Shown here piece by piece: positions 25,691 to 36,733 of a stretch of DNA of 64,000 nt. Position 1 is the stretch's first letter. Every line of letters starts with the position of its first letter. This stretch comes from Nipponacmea schrenckii (taxonomy: Eukaryota > Mollusca > Gastropoda > Lottiidae): positions 3,348,001-3,412,000 of the forward strand of contig JAUJPP010000007.1 of NCBI GenBank assembly GCA_030562195.1, read 5' to 3'. A model generated the notes under the pieces. That model was not told where the DNA came from and searched no databases. It worked only from the letters and a program-made list of their open reading frames with translations. The position numbers were made by a program, and so were the translations under genes.

Positions 25691-27797
25691 GTTAAACTTT
25701 TTAAAATCAAGTCAAAGGTACATTATCCTACATGTAATATGTCTTTCAAAAATAGTAGTAGTAGTATATTATATGTGACTCTATGTGTAAACTTTTTATC
25801 ATGTTTGACTTTAAGGTTTCCTCTCATCATAAGTGATGGTTTTTCCTAAAAGGATATGAATTTAAGTATCAGAGTTAAAAACTTATATATGGTAATCTTT
25901 TCCTCTATATTAATTTAACCTTAGTGTAGTAAAAGGAATATCAGTGTGATATATTTTTGTTCACACTATTTGTATAGCACTGTAGTAACAAACATATTTT
26001 TAAGTTTGAAGATAGGGTCTGAAGACCATGTTGTGATGTGTTTCTGAAATGATCTCCACTTGCAAGAATTATTTTTCCAAGTAAAAATGTAAATATGCAG
26101 TCTTATGCTTGCCTATACATATTATATCTATAAAATAGATTCCATTCCTATACATATCATATTTCATCATTCCATATACATGTACATGTTTTTATTTCAA
26201 TTGTTAAATAATGTACTAATCAAAAGTTAGCTAGAATATTTATAGGAACTTGCTTAATATGAAACCATCCTGGGAAGCTTGATGTATTTGTATGAGAATG
26301 TGTGATTTGTCCTAGTGGTTTTAGTACAAACTCAAGATAACTAAATAATGCCTTCTGTTACCATTTCACAAATTGGTGAAGGGTTGCTTTCGGTTGAATT
26401 TTATATGTACATATATTTTTATGATCTACTTAATAGGATACAGACTTTTGCTTTAGTTTCTCAAATCAATAGTAAATTGAGATTGCATACATTTCTTCTT
26501 CTTTGGAAAAAAAAACACATTGTTATGACTTGCTTTTAACTGTTCAGAGTTGAAAGTGCTAGTATAAGCCTTTCTTTTTTAAATGCTATTTTAAAAAAAG
26601 AACTTTGTTCCTAAGCATATCAGATATCCATCATTCCAATTGAAATAGTTACAAAAGAAAAAATACTTATGGTCTATGTAAACATATCAGGAACACATAA
26701 AGCTTCAAATAACATAATTCCATATGCTTGACAAATATTTGCAATAGATGTACTAATGGAAGGCATATGTGTTCCTTATATAATACTTAGGTAAGCTAAA
26801 TATGTAAATGGATTTTGTGCCTCTCAGGAAATGTGATATATGAATGTAATGTGAATGCCACTAATGTCTCAGGGATTGTCATTTAAAATAAATTATTATA
26901 GAAGTGTTTTTGTTTTCTGTCTGAAATGCCTTTATAAAGTGCCTTTCTATTTGTAAATTTTTAGTAGAATAATGGAACCCAAAATATGTGTTTCATTTTA
27001 AATAATCAGGACAAGCTAAAATTATGTGGAATGGAGTATATGACCTCTTAAAGGAAATTGATTATGAATTAATGTGTATGCCATAATTTCCTTTTATTTA
27101 TTTAAAATTTTTTTTTATCCTTATTTTTTGTTTTCTGTCTTGAAATGCATGTATAAATACATTTTATTTGTAAAAAATTTTTTTAAATTTACTCTGTCTA
27201 AACCAACAGTACAAATAGTTTTTTTAAAAATTTTTTAAAATAGGAAATATTAAAATTAAATGTGGCATAGCCAAAATATGAATTTTTAAAAGGGTTTTGT
27301 AAATTTCCTTTTTTTTAATTCGAAGCTGAAAAATAATATACCATTTCTATTTTATTTAAAAATAATAATTTTTGTTTAAATTCTTTTATTTATGTCCAAA
27401 TTTTCATTCATTGTAAATGAATGATATCATTGATAAATTTTATTTGAAAAAGTTTGCTGAAATTTGCCCCCCTCTCCCATATGTTTAATACAAATGTATA
27501 GGGGTATTAAATGAATTGGAGACTTACGTCGTACTTTTCTGCATCTAATGAAGACGGCAAACGATATACAGGGTACAATTGGGGAATGTTGGCAGGACAG
27601 CGGCTTTTTTCTCTTAGCATCTTCCACGCATCTGTGGCACACGTGGCCTCGGTTTATTATCCCATTCCAACTTCTAGACGCTTTTTTCAATGAAAGATTC
27701 CAAAAGTTTATAATGCTCAGTGATAATGAAGTTTCTTTGAAAGCCAAAAAATAGGTAGTATTAAAAATAAAATAATGCATTATTTCGAACTATAGTA
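25691..27797. other. AT-rich region between the convergent MYLIP and GH30 genes
   Basis: No gene was recognised. Very T- and A-rich from 27080 to 27420. The fragment 27510-27612, on the minus strand, is a SINE tail: its reverse complement reads GCTGTCCTG, CCGTCTTCATTAG and GCAGAAAAGTACGACGTAAG. Confidence 0.5.
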
Positions 27798-27803
27798 TTT
27801 ATT
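27798..27803 (-). terminator. Candidate poly(A) signal of the GH30 gene
   Basis: AATAAA on the minus strand, 14 bp past the stop codon at 27817-27819. This is a very short 3' distance, so the true site could be further on. Confidence 0.4.
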
Positions 27804-27816
27804 TGTTTGGCGAATC

Positions 27817-29549
27817 TTAGCCAATAATGCCAAGCGAAGAAGAATGGATCTTAAATACAGCTGCACCTTCCGTCGGGATGTCTGTAAATTTGAAATTCTT
27901 CTGACCAATTGTTACTGTAAAGGATTGCTTTTTTTCCCAACTGTCATTGATAACTATTAATATGATGTTGTTATCTGGATTTTTAAATGCAACTGAATGA
28001 AGGGTACCACTTTCTCCAACATCACTGGTAGATTCTATTCTTATAGCACCTCTTTGGACGAATTTAGTAAAATGTTGAAGAATGTAATACTCCACGTTCT
28101 TTTCAAATGTGGATTTGCCATTAATCGTTACAACGCCACGACAGTCCTTACAACCACATCCTCTGGAACAACCTGGGGTGGTTAAAACAGGTCCGTGGTG
28201 TTCATCCAATGCCAAGTTCCATAACAAAACCGTTTTAGCATAAACTCTTGGCTGCCCAATAAAAAGATTGACAAAGTTCCATCTAAAGACTCTCTTCCAT
28301 GTGGTGTCTCCATTTGAACCAGTACACTCGGTAAAATATATCCCTTTATCGGGATGTGCATGGGCAACTTGAAGTGGCGCTTTTCGATCACCACCATAAC
28401 AATGAAAAGCTGATCCTGCAATAAACCTCTTTGCTTGTGGGTCGTTTAGAATGCTTATAGGATACTCGGGATGATCCCAATTATGATCGTATATGATGAT
28501 TTTGGTTGATAAATGGGCGCTGGAAATCTTTGGTCCTAGAGCTTTCACCAATTCCTTTTCGTCTCCGGCATCTAACTTCATTGTTGGATAACCATCCGCT
28601 TCGAAACCAGGTTCGTTTTGTATGGTTATGGCGTAGATGGGAACATTCTCTTTCTTGTACTCCTGTAAAAACTTGACAAAATAAGTTGCATACTCATCTT
28701 TATATTTCATATTAAAGGAACCACCATTAAGTGTCGAATGGCTTCTATCCCAATATGGTGCGTACTTCATCCAAGCCGGTGCGCTCCATGGAGATGCTAT
28801 AATGGCTAATTGAGGGTTAATTGATAAGGCCTGTTTTAGAATAGGAAGCATGTATTCTTTATCTTTCCGGATACTGAAATCGTTTAAATTTCCAGAGTCA
28901 GCATACGTGTAAGGTTTCCCTGGTAAAAAATCAGACCCATCAATAGGTATGCGGATGACATTAATTCCAATGCCTTTTGTTACAGAAAAAAGTGATTCCA
29001 TTATATCATTCCTGTGGGTATTATGGTAGATCAAGTAAGCTGAGGAATGGGTCATAGCCGCACCAAATCCTAACATCGTTTGATGGTGTTTTGTTGGATC
29101 AACAGTTATTTTAGTTCCTTGTGTATGGGTTGGAGATAAGCAACCAGAATGCAGAAAGTTTTTCTGTTGTGGGAAACCTTCCGGATCACTAACCCAATAT
29201 TGCATCTCACTGAAAGTTAAATTGGTACACATTTCAGGCTATGTGAGTTAATAAGACACAAAACTTGCTTTTGAAATTTTTGATAGATTTTTTATTATTA
29301 TTGATCTAGAACTATGCTTTATTCTATGTAAAACGACTGGTTTTCAGATATATGGCAAACTGTCGTCTGATTTATCTAGATGATAATCCGTTTTTAGTGA
29401 GTGACCAAATATTTATAGTCTATTATTAACCTCTGGTATCTTATATATGTATTGATGTATTTTTAACAAAAAACAACAAACCCATTTTGGCATGCGTCAG
29501 TTCCCATCAATATGATTAGAAAAGCCACTATTGCTTGTCCAGTCCACAT
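27817..29549 (-). CDS. GH30 glucosylceramidase-like secreted or lysosomal hydrolase
   Basis: Two exons: 29549-29482 codes a signal peptide (MWTGQAIVAFLIILMGTDAC), and 29209-27817 codes the whole enzyme; 486 aa in total. The splice AATGG|GTTTGT to ACTTTCAG|TGAG keeps frame, so the ATG at 29232 is not the start. Family marks: VDPTKHHQTMLGFGAAMT, ASPWSAPAWMK, acid/base Glu222 in QNEPG, nucleophile Glu317 in YFTECTG, and LLWNLALDEHHGP. Family members cleave beta-glucosyl bonds, typically glucosylceramide, in lysosomes. TKIIIYDHNWDHPEYPISIL and the Cys-rich GCSRGCGCKDCRGVVTING resemble bacterial GH30 proteins more than human GBA1, and the catalytic body has no intron. Transfer from bacteria is possible but not shown. 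Substrate is uncertain. Confidence 0.85.
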
Positions 29550-31867
29550 GTTGTAAATCTGAAATTTAGAAGAAAAAAAAGGATTTTGAAGTTAGCATTG
29601 TCTTGATTCACAATTGAATCCAGTTGCAGAGTTAACACATGCAGATCTTTTCGGCATTTCTACTGATTTTCCAACCCAATCTAGAAGACTTTCGTTTTTC
29701 TTCACTAAATAATTTTTAATTATCCAATTTGGTTCATTAGACATTATAAAACTCGTTATTATTGTACTCTTCAACAAAAACATAAAAAAGTATTTTTAGG
29801 TTTATGCATTATATTATGATAATAGTGATAATAATGATTTTTTTTCAAGTGGGCCCTATTGATGATTGAATTTACTAGTGAAAGAAGTCTGAAGCAATTT
29901 AAATTAATTGGTACTGCAATTAAATTCCATTTAGTATTCATATTTGTTTCTTAAAATATTTAAGTTCGCGTAGGCTGAAACATTAGTTCACCAAATAGTT
30001 TAAGATCAATTTAATCACATAGACAAGTTTCAATTGTGGAGGGTGACCAGCACTTATATATAGACCCTTTACAACTTCTCTCAGGACTAATGCTGTTTTT
30101 CCACAATATGGCTGCTATCAAACACTTCAATATTTAACTTTAATAAAGACCATGCAAACATTTATTCAATATCGTCGTATTACTTATCCGAGCAATCCAG
30201 AAAAGGTTTTTGATAAAATGCTAGGAATGGCTACGAATATATATCTGTATGTAAATCAGTTTACAGAAAATGACTCAAGCACATACCAGCTTATCCATAT
30301 GCATATTATCTATCTAAAAGCATTGATGAAGATTTTGAAACTAAAACTGTATTTTCTTTACATAACCAATCTTTTGACCGTGTTTAAGACGAAAGGTCTT
30401 ATTTATAACTTTAAGTCAAAAGGCATTATTATCATCTTTCGGAAAGGGGACGATCCGTGGTTATAAGAGTCAAGTGTCCAGCTTGTAATCTGCTCAAAAT
30501 GGAGTTCCTCGAGGATTGCTAATAGAACTACATGTACTTTTATTCTTTATAATATAATCAATGACATCAATTCTAACATTATAATTGACCCTTAAGTTCG
30601 TCTTTGATCAAATTATCTTTTTAACAGTTTCCAATATTGATCAGTCAGGCTGTCTTTGTCTATAGCTTCGTTCTGCTTGTGGGAGGACGGAATTCTTGGT
30701 GATGACATTCATTGTTTTACAGTGTAACAGAAATATTAGTAGGCCTACGTGTAGGCCTATATAGGTAAACCCGCCTTGCCGTAAATGTTTTAGGCAACAA
30801 AACGGCCGTAAACTTTTTAAACAAAACATGTTGAAACTCATAATAAAGTCTTTCAAAACAGTGAATTTTCTGGAAAGCTTGTAAATTGCTTTGTTCTATT
30901 CAGTTATTGACTTTGAGACATAAATATTTTGTAGGATATTTTAAATTGCAGGATTGATTCATGACAACCTTTTTCTTCTTAAACTTCTTGACCTTTTAAA
31001 TCTTTTTCAAATCAAGAATGGTATTAAAATGAATTTCTGTGTGTCTACATATTATGTTTTGTCTCAAATTCTATATTTTGTCCTATTGATAAATGCACAT
31101 ATAATATTCTGTGCACTTTGTTTTTTCTGTGCACCGGCAAATGAGACAGCCGAGCATTCTCACACCAATGATATATGATAGGACAGTTTAGAGTGGCCTT
31201 TACCTTTTTAAGGCACAGATGTCGTGTCGTAAATAGGTTGACTGCCTCTTTGCCAACCCTGTTTATCCATGAACTGGTGTGAACAAACACTCGGTGATGG
31301 CAACTTTGTTTCCGCCTATTTAGGTGAAAACTCTAAAGTAGATCTACGGAATATTCCTGGTTCCCAGTATATTGCCCTTGTATTATCAAGATTACAGAGT
31401 AATAAACAGGAGTGAATACTAAAATTAAATAAAAAACAACCAGAGAAAAAATGAAAACAAAAATGTTTAAAAAGATAACAGTGCATCGTGCACAATAGCT
31501 GGATTTAGATTGTAGACAAGCGATTTTTTTTTGGTATGTCGCATGATAGAAGAATGAGCCTACCTCTGTATGTGCTAGAAACAGTGTGTGGTATAAGATT
31601 TTTAGCACAGGAATTGAAATTAATAACGGTCAATATGCAGATTTTGATAAGATAAGAAATGAAAAGATCTTATTCGTTGAAATCGATTTTAAACCTTTAG
31701 CTAGGAAAAAAAAAATAAAGAAAGAAAAAAAGCATGTAAGGTAGGCCTTCTGGCTCATTATGACATATATATGAAATAAAACCAATCATCATGTTAAAGT
31801 TCGAAATTTATCTAATCACTAAAAACAAATATTTGTTCATTTTCACGTTGTCATTGGTTAGCATTAT
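29550..31867. other. Intergenic, nothing recognised
   Basis: AT-rich DNA with two adjacent TAGGCCTA palindromes at 30740-30760. The open frames (30152-30466, 30954-31178 and others) show no family signature. Confidence 0.5.
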
Positions 31868-32110
31868 GTAGCCTAATTAAGTGATCAAATTCAATTCAAA
31901 AATAGTATCCTACCTGATGAAATTCAATACAAAAATAATACCTGATGAAATAACAAATATAATATCTCACCTGATGAAATTCAATACAAATATTGTATCT
32001 TACGTGATGAAATTCAGTACAAAACTAGTATCTTACATGATGAAATTCAATACAAACATATAGTATAAGCCTGTCTTTAGTGATTCAATACAAAAATAGT
32101 AGGCCTTTAG
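31868..32110 (+). repeat. Degenerate tandem array, left part
   Basis: Irregular repeats of TGATGAAATTCAATACAAAA plus ATAGTATCTTAC, with period about 30-50 bp. The array resumes at 35892, so the transposon at 32111-35891 is inserted within it. Confidence 0.8.
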
Positions 32111-32378
32111 TATGGTGGCCGACAACTGCCAGTCAGAATTTCATAAATATTTCTTTAAAATTATTTTAAAAAATGAAATTAATTTCCTAATTAAATACAC
32201 TTTGAAGAAAAAAATACATTGAAAAGAAATTAAAAGTAATATCAATCTGAAAACTAAAAATAAAACAAAACAAATTTAAAAACAAATTAAAATGTAAGAT
32301 AAAACGCAATGAAATTGAAATGAAAGTAAAAGTAAAATGAAAGTAAAAGTAAAATGAAGGTAAAAGTAAACTGACGTT

Positions 32379-32452
32379 TGGCCGAGAGTTGCCAAATGGA
32401 CGAGAGTTGCCATTTCATGGACGACAATTGCCACATGGACGACAATTGCCAA
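32379..32452 (+). repeat. Subterminal motif array in the left inverted repeat
   Basis: Four successive motifs: TTGGCCGAGAGTTGCC, AAATGGACGAGAGTTGCC, CATGGACGACAATTGCC and ACATGGACGACAATTGCC. The mirror-image set is at 35575-35648, and the same core (GGCCGACAACTGCC) opens the element at 32117. Such arrays are typical transposase-binding sites. Confidence 0.7.
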
Positions 32453-32939
32453 AATAATTAGAGTTACGTCCCTTAACTAAGGGAAGTTACTGGATAAGTA
32501 GACACCCAGTCTACAACAGTTTCTATGAGTAATCTAGGTAAAAGTGGTAATTATAAACAAGAGGGAAAAATGAACGACGACGAGAACGCGTTGGCTGAAG
32601 CCATGGCCTCGTATGTTATGAGAAACCTGCAACGTTGCGAAATGATGGATTTCCTGAAAAGAGATTTCCCTCAGTACAAATGGTCACTCAGAACATTTGA
32701 TCGAAGATTGAGAAAATATGGGCTACATTACAATCCAAAACTATTGTGGTTGAAGATATGGACTAGTAATTCAGATCCAAAGGTCGTCGGTCGATGGGAT
32801 TTAGAATTTCTGATGGAGTCTTCGATATTACCATGTAACATTAGGATGGACAAAGGAACGGAAACGGGTACGGTTGCTACACTACAGGCATTTTTAAAGA
32901 AATTCCATTGTCGAGAAGAAGACAATGGCAAAATTTCCC

Positions 32940-33315
32940 TAATTGGGCTATAACTCATATTAAATATTTTTCTATTTCGCTGATTTTCAATAGGGTTCAT
33001 TCTTGAGTAATAACAAACTCTCACACTAAGTCTCATCAAAATCCGTTAAGAATTGCACATTATAGAGTGTTTACGAGCCATTCAAGAACAAGGGCAAGAA
33101 CTCATACTAATTTTTTTTGCGATTTCGCTGATTCTCAATAGGGTTCATCCTTACGTGATCATCAACACTCATATCAAGTTTCATCAAAATCCGTTAAGAA
33201 TTGCGCCCTCTAGAGTTTTTACGAGCAATTGTGGACAGACGGACCGACGAACGGACGGACGGATGGGGTGAAGGCAATATTCGCCCCCCATTTCATGTGG
33301 GAGTATAAAAATTTG
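32940..33315 (-). repeat. Pearl-related repeat inserted in the transposase remnant
   Basis: Two diverged units contain CATCAAAATCCGTTAAGAATTG and TTCGCTGATT. They are followed by a GACGGACCGACGAACGGACG tract and the end CCCATTTCATGTGGGAGTAT. This is the inverted form of the TATACGCCCACATG hairpin start of the GAS8 intron repeats. Boundaries are approximate. Confidence 0.65.
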
Positions 33316-33344
33316 ACGGTAACCACCATTACATTACAATAGGC

Positions 33345-33400
33345 GATTAGGTGCCTGAGATCGCTGGTTCGAAACCCGTTCGGGTCTGAGCCAATTTTCA
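33345..33400 (+). repeat. tRNA-like fragment with a B box
   Basis: GGTTCGAAACC matches the RNA polymerase III B box and is followed by GTTCGGGTCTGAGCC. No matching A box or full cloverleaf was found, so this is at most a SINE or tRNA-pseudogene remnant. Confidence 0.3.
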
Positions 33401-34205
33401 GCACTAAAATCGAAAATATTGTTTTGAAATATCTGTTCAGTTCCCAACTTGGGAATTCGTACTTTGAACCTTTCATTATACATTTCAGAATGATTATTGC
33501 ATTTCTATTCATTCCCATTCTACAAAGAGAATTAGATATATTTAAGGATTCCGTATGGAACAGTCACAGAATAAGAGCACAAAAAGACACTCTCTTACCG
33601 GATGGAATACCGGACCACACATTTGCTTTTCCGGAGACATATGGAGTAACCGACTGTGGTAGGTACCACCAAAGTTATTTATCAACCTACCTAATCACAC
33701 CCTTTGACCCAAATAACGCTAATAATCTACCCATCTAGCCCTAAATATTCGCCCACTTTTCTGTCAACGCCAATAATCTACCCTCATAGCCCTTAATATT
33801 CACCCACTCTCCCAATAATCCAGCTACCTGCACCTAAATATTCGCACACTTTCATGCACTTAGGGTTATGTAGTAGACTGATGTTAATTTAATGTTTTTG
33901 TATTTTAGGACACCCTTTGATCGAAGAGCAGCTGAAAGAAGCTGCTGAATTATCAGGTCTTTTAGATGTTGATGATGATTACCTTACTGCCGAGTTTCGA
34001 GAGAAATGTGAAGCTATTATTCCTGACGCATCCGTAATAGAATCAATTTATTGTACGGACTTTTACATTGAACTCAGGAAATGTCTAGCATGAAATGTTA
34101 GATTCAACAACAAGATGGTGTTCAAAGAAGCTGTTTTAATAGAACATTATTTATGTAAAGTTTCACACTATACATTAAATATTACATGAACATTTTGAGT
34201 GCTTA

Positions 34206-35522
34206 CTACTTTGAGTCTGTCAGTCCAGCCATTATACAAAATTTGTTACAAGTATGTGTTTTTATGAAATTGTCAATTGCAAATTTAGACAAGTTTCCGG
34301 TGCAGTACAAAAGCTGATTATCACAATATAATTCAATGGATGATATTTCTGGATCAAAGCAGGTATAACCACTTCCCTGGATATCCACGAGTAGCAATGC
34401 TTTATTTGACTTGGCATATGAAAAATGTGAAAGACATTCAGCCTTCAAAACAATATCATCAACTTCATTATCAGCAAGCAGGCCATCATTGTTAATATAC
34501 TTTTTAAAATGGCCATCAACAAATTCTTCTATACCGTTACATGATCATTTTCATCTGTAATACCATAATAAATAGTATTTTACTTTAAAAATTCTCCAAT
34601 TTTTTTACTCCCTCGTTCTTTTACTTGAATTTCCAATTGAGCAGCGAAATTTTTGGCCAATAAATGCATCTGCACTATCTTTTTTGTGTGACTCTCTTCA
34701 GTTTGGTTTGTGTAATCAATCGCTTGGATGGTAGATTCTAAATATCGCTTAACAACCCACTGACGGTGATTAAAATCTGTATGTTTGCTAGTTGCTTTGT
34801 ATGCTTTACGAAATCCACCAGCACCAAATGGCTCAGCATCTTCAAAAAATTCCACTTCTCTTGTAACCTTGGACCAAACACACAGCTGAAAATTAAATTC
34901 ATGGATCCGGATAATAGTAGATTTACCATTTGGGACTAACTTACCTAGTTTAATCATGTCCATAACTGACAAACTTTAAGGGATATATTGACTTTTTTTA
35001 ACCGTAAGATTTTCCTCCGTTTTATCTGTTTGGGGACATGAACTTACAGATTCTAAAGAAAATGATAACTTTATGCTATCCCTTTTCTGTCGTTTTATTG
35101 ATGGTTGAATCGGAGATGGAGCTATGCTTTCTATTCTGCAACTTCCAGGATCAGACGAAGATTTCTCTATGAATCTTACATAGATTAACTTGAGATCAGG
35201 AATGTGTTCCATGGTTTTACAAGATGGACCCTTCTCTCCAGCTAGAATGTCGCATTCCATATCAGCGCCAATCAAAGAAGCAAAATGTTTTTCGCAGGCA
35301 TGCTTAAAGAGTATCGTCATCTTCGCTTTCTCTAAATGATACAAATTCCCTAGGACCTATCCTTGTATATTTCTGCGCTTTACCAGATACATCACTAGAC
35401 AGGCGCTGAACAGTCAGTTCATTTCCTTTTAATGATTCCGTTTTCTTTGTTTCTACTCGCACACACTTTTTCTGTCGCTTTGCTTTAATTTTTTGAGCTA
35501 ATCGTGCCCAAGCATCGCTCAT
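34206..35522 (-). pseudogene. Transposon-borne alpha-type protein kinase, degenerate
   Basis: Reads from ATG 35522 through blocks 35522-35304, 35344-34976, 34972-34580 and about 34540-34206. The N-terminus is basic (LAQKIKAKRQKK), with a Ser-rich linker. The kinase marks are those of the atypical alpha-kinase (eEF2K/MHCK) family: Gly-rich FGAGGFRKAYKATS, the Lys of WVVKRYL, LLAKNFAAQLE, IEEFVDGHFKKYINN, LSHFSYAKS, LLLVDIQGSGY, FDPEISS and the zinc-binding FIKTHTCNKFC. The reading is broken by frame changes near 35310 and 34560 and by an in-frame TAA at 34976-34978, so this copy is inactive as it stands. No target is inferred. It starts 30 bp inside the right inverted repeat, so it belongs to the transposon and is not a host gene beside it. 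Confidence 0.85.
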
Positions 35523-35574
35523 TTTGATGAAGGCCTCGTGTAATATAAAAAAAGGGACGTAACTCTAAGTATTT

Positions 35575-35648
35575 TGGCAATTGTCGTCCATGTGGCAATT
35601 GTCGTCCATGACATGGCAACTCTCGTCCATTTGGCAACTCTCGGCCAA
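35575..35648 (-). repeat. Subterminal motif array in the right inverted repeat
   Basis: Mirror image of the motifs at 32379-32452: GGCAATTGTCGTCCATG twice, then GGCAACTCTCGTCCATTT and GGCAACTCTCGGCCAA. Confidence 0.7.
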
Positions 35649-35891
35649 ACGTCAGTTTACTTGTACTTTCATTTTACTTTTACTTTCATTTCAATTTCAT
35701 TTGCGTTTTATCTTACATTTTAATTTGTTTTTAAATTTTGTTTGTTTTAGTTTTCAGATGATATTACTTTTAATTTCTTTTTAATGTATTTTTTTCTTCA
35801 AAGTGTATTTAATTAGGAAATCAATTTCAATTTTAAAATAATTTTAAAGAAATATTTATGAAATTCGGACTGGCAGTTGTCGGCCACCATA

Positions 35892-36060
35892 GAGATGGAA
35901 ATCAATACAAACATAGTAGGCCTTTAGAGATGAAATTCAATTCTTAAAGATGAAATTCAATACAAAAATAGTAGGCTTATTTTCTGATCAAATTTTTTTT
36001 TCTACACAAATATAGTACCTTAAGTGATCATACTCAAAATAGTTGGGGTTCTAAATATTA
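35892..36060 (+). repeat. Degenerate tandem array, right part
   Basis: Continues the array of 31868-32110 with GATGAAATTCAATACAAAAA and AGTAGGCCTTTAGAGATG units. The copy at 35913-35931 serves as the empty-site reference for the transposon insertion. Confidence 0.75.
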
Positions 36061-36179
36061 AGTAGGATCTTTCATTTAAAAAAATTCTGATAAGGTAATT
36101 CTAGTAACATAAAGAGATAAGGAAAAACCTAGATAATATTTCAAAATTTGAGCACCTGAATTTTTCGACTAGACAGTTG

Positions 36180-36416
36180 AAATGAATGGAGTTTTACGTC
36201 CTACTTTTCTGCACCTAAGGGCAATGCGCAGCGCACTGTGCACTGCAGGCCCGAAGCTAACCTGTATACCTAAAGGGGGGGGGGGGGCATCGATTGATTA
36301 CTGAGAGGCGGAAGAACAAATTGCCACCCTTGCCCACCTCCTCCTCCTCTAGCTTGTGCAATGAGGGAAATATAACCAGAACAGTGGTATTAGCTCACTC
36401 TTTTCTGCGATTCCAT
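36180..36416 (-). mobile_element. Partial SINE, minus strand
   Basis: It begins with the inverted SINE tail (AATGGAGTTTTACGTCCTAC, TTTTCTGCACCTAAGGGCAA) and resumes at CAATGAGGGAAATATAACCA and AGTGGTATTAGCTCACTC. A poly-G run and unrelated sequence (about 36255-36355) interrupt it. Confidence 0.7.
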
Positions 36417-36733
36417 CTGACGATTGATCTACAGCCTTAATTCAATGCACGTATCCCCAACTACTGTACCATATTAATTGCTAAGCTGACAACCGATTTC
36501 ATTTTCAGATCTGTATTCCTTCGTTTGTCTACCAAACTATGGTTGTCTCCAGTATGTAGGGCCAACTGATCAGTATTTCATTACTATTAGTCTATACGTA
36601 TTGTAAATATTGTTTAATCATGTATCACTATTTATTTATGTATCCCTGTACTTTAAATCTCAACACATAGATACCCTATAAATAACAAAATGATGTCTGT
36701 GCATATAACTATGAGTACTCTCTCTGGTCTATA

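Larger units (their letters stand above)
32525..34093 (+). pseudogene. Integrase-like DDE transposase remnant
   Basis: Three coding blocks: 32525 to about 32930, 33489-33658 and 33909-34093. The last two join across a GT-AG intron in frame (33658|33909). Block 1 has a helix-turn-helix region (FLKRDFPQYKWSLRTFDRRL), then jumps from KYGLHYN to LLWLKIWTSNSDP, and continues with the acidic motif NIRMDKGTETGTVATLQAFL. From memory, family members carry a HIDGYD...IHGCIDG segment at that jump, including the first catalytic Asp; it is missing here. Block 2 reads FIPILQRELDIFKDSVWNSH...LPDGIPDH.FAFPE.YG, a conserved C-terminal signature. A pearl-type repeat (about 32940-33315) sits between blocks 1 and 2. 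The copy cannot encode an active enzyme. Confidence 0.8.
32111..35891. mobile_element. IS3EU-like transposon carrying an alpha-kinase gene
   Basis: This 3781-bp element is bounded by near-identical long inverted repeats: left 32111-32474 and right 35552-35891. Both begin TATGGTGGCCGACAACTGCC when read inward and both end at GTTACGTCCCTT. Each repeat carries four subterminal motifs. Inside are a transposase remnant on the plus strand (32525-34093) and an alpha-kinase remnant on the minus strand (35522-34206), starting about 50 and 30 bp inside their repeats and converging near 34.1 kb. The TAT...ATA ends fit the TAY...RTA ends I recall for IS3EU. No 6-bp target duplication is present: the flanks CCTTTAG and GAGATGG rejoin to the array sequence CTTTAGAGATG seen at 35920-35931. 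This copy is degenerate. Confidence 0.9.

Noticed and set aside
29230..29232. ATG at 29232 as start of the GH30 gene
   Set aside because: It lacks a signal peptide. A better model joins an upstream signal-peptide exon through an acceptor at 29210, in frame.
30152..30466. 104-residue open frame in the intergenic region
   Set aside because: Composition is AT-driven, with no domain, no splice context and no repeat relation.
33345..33400. tRNA gene
   Set aside because: Only a B box is convincing. No A box or complete cloverleaf can be drawn.
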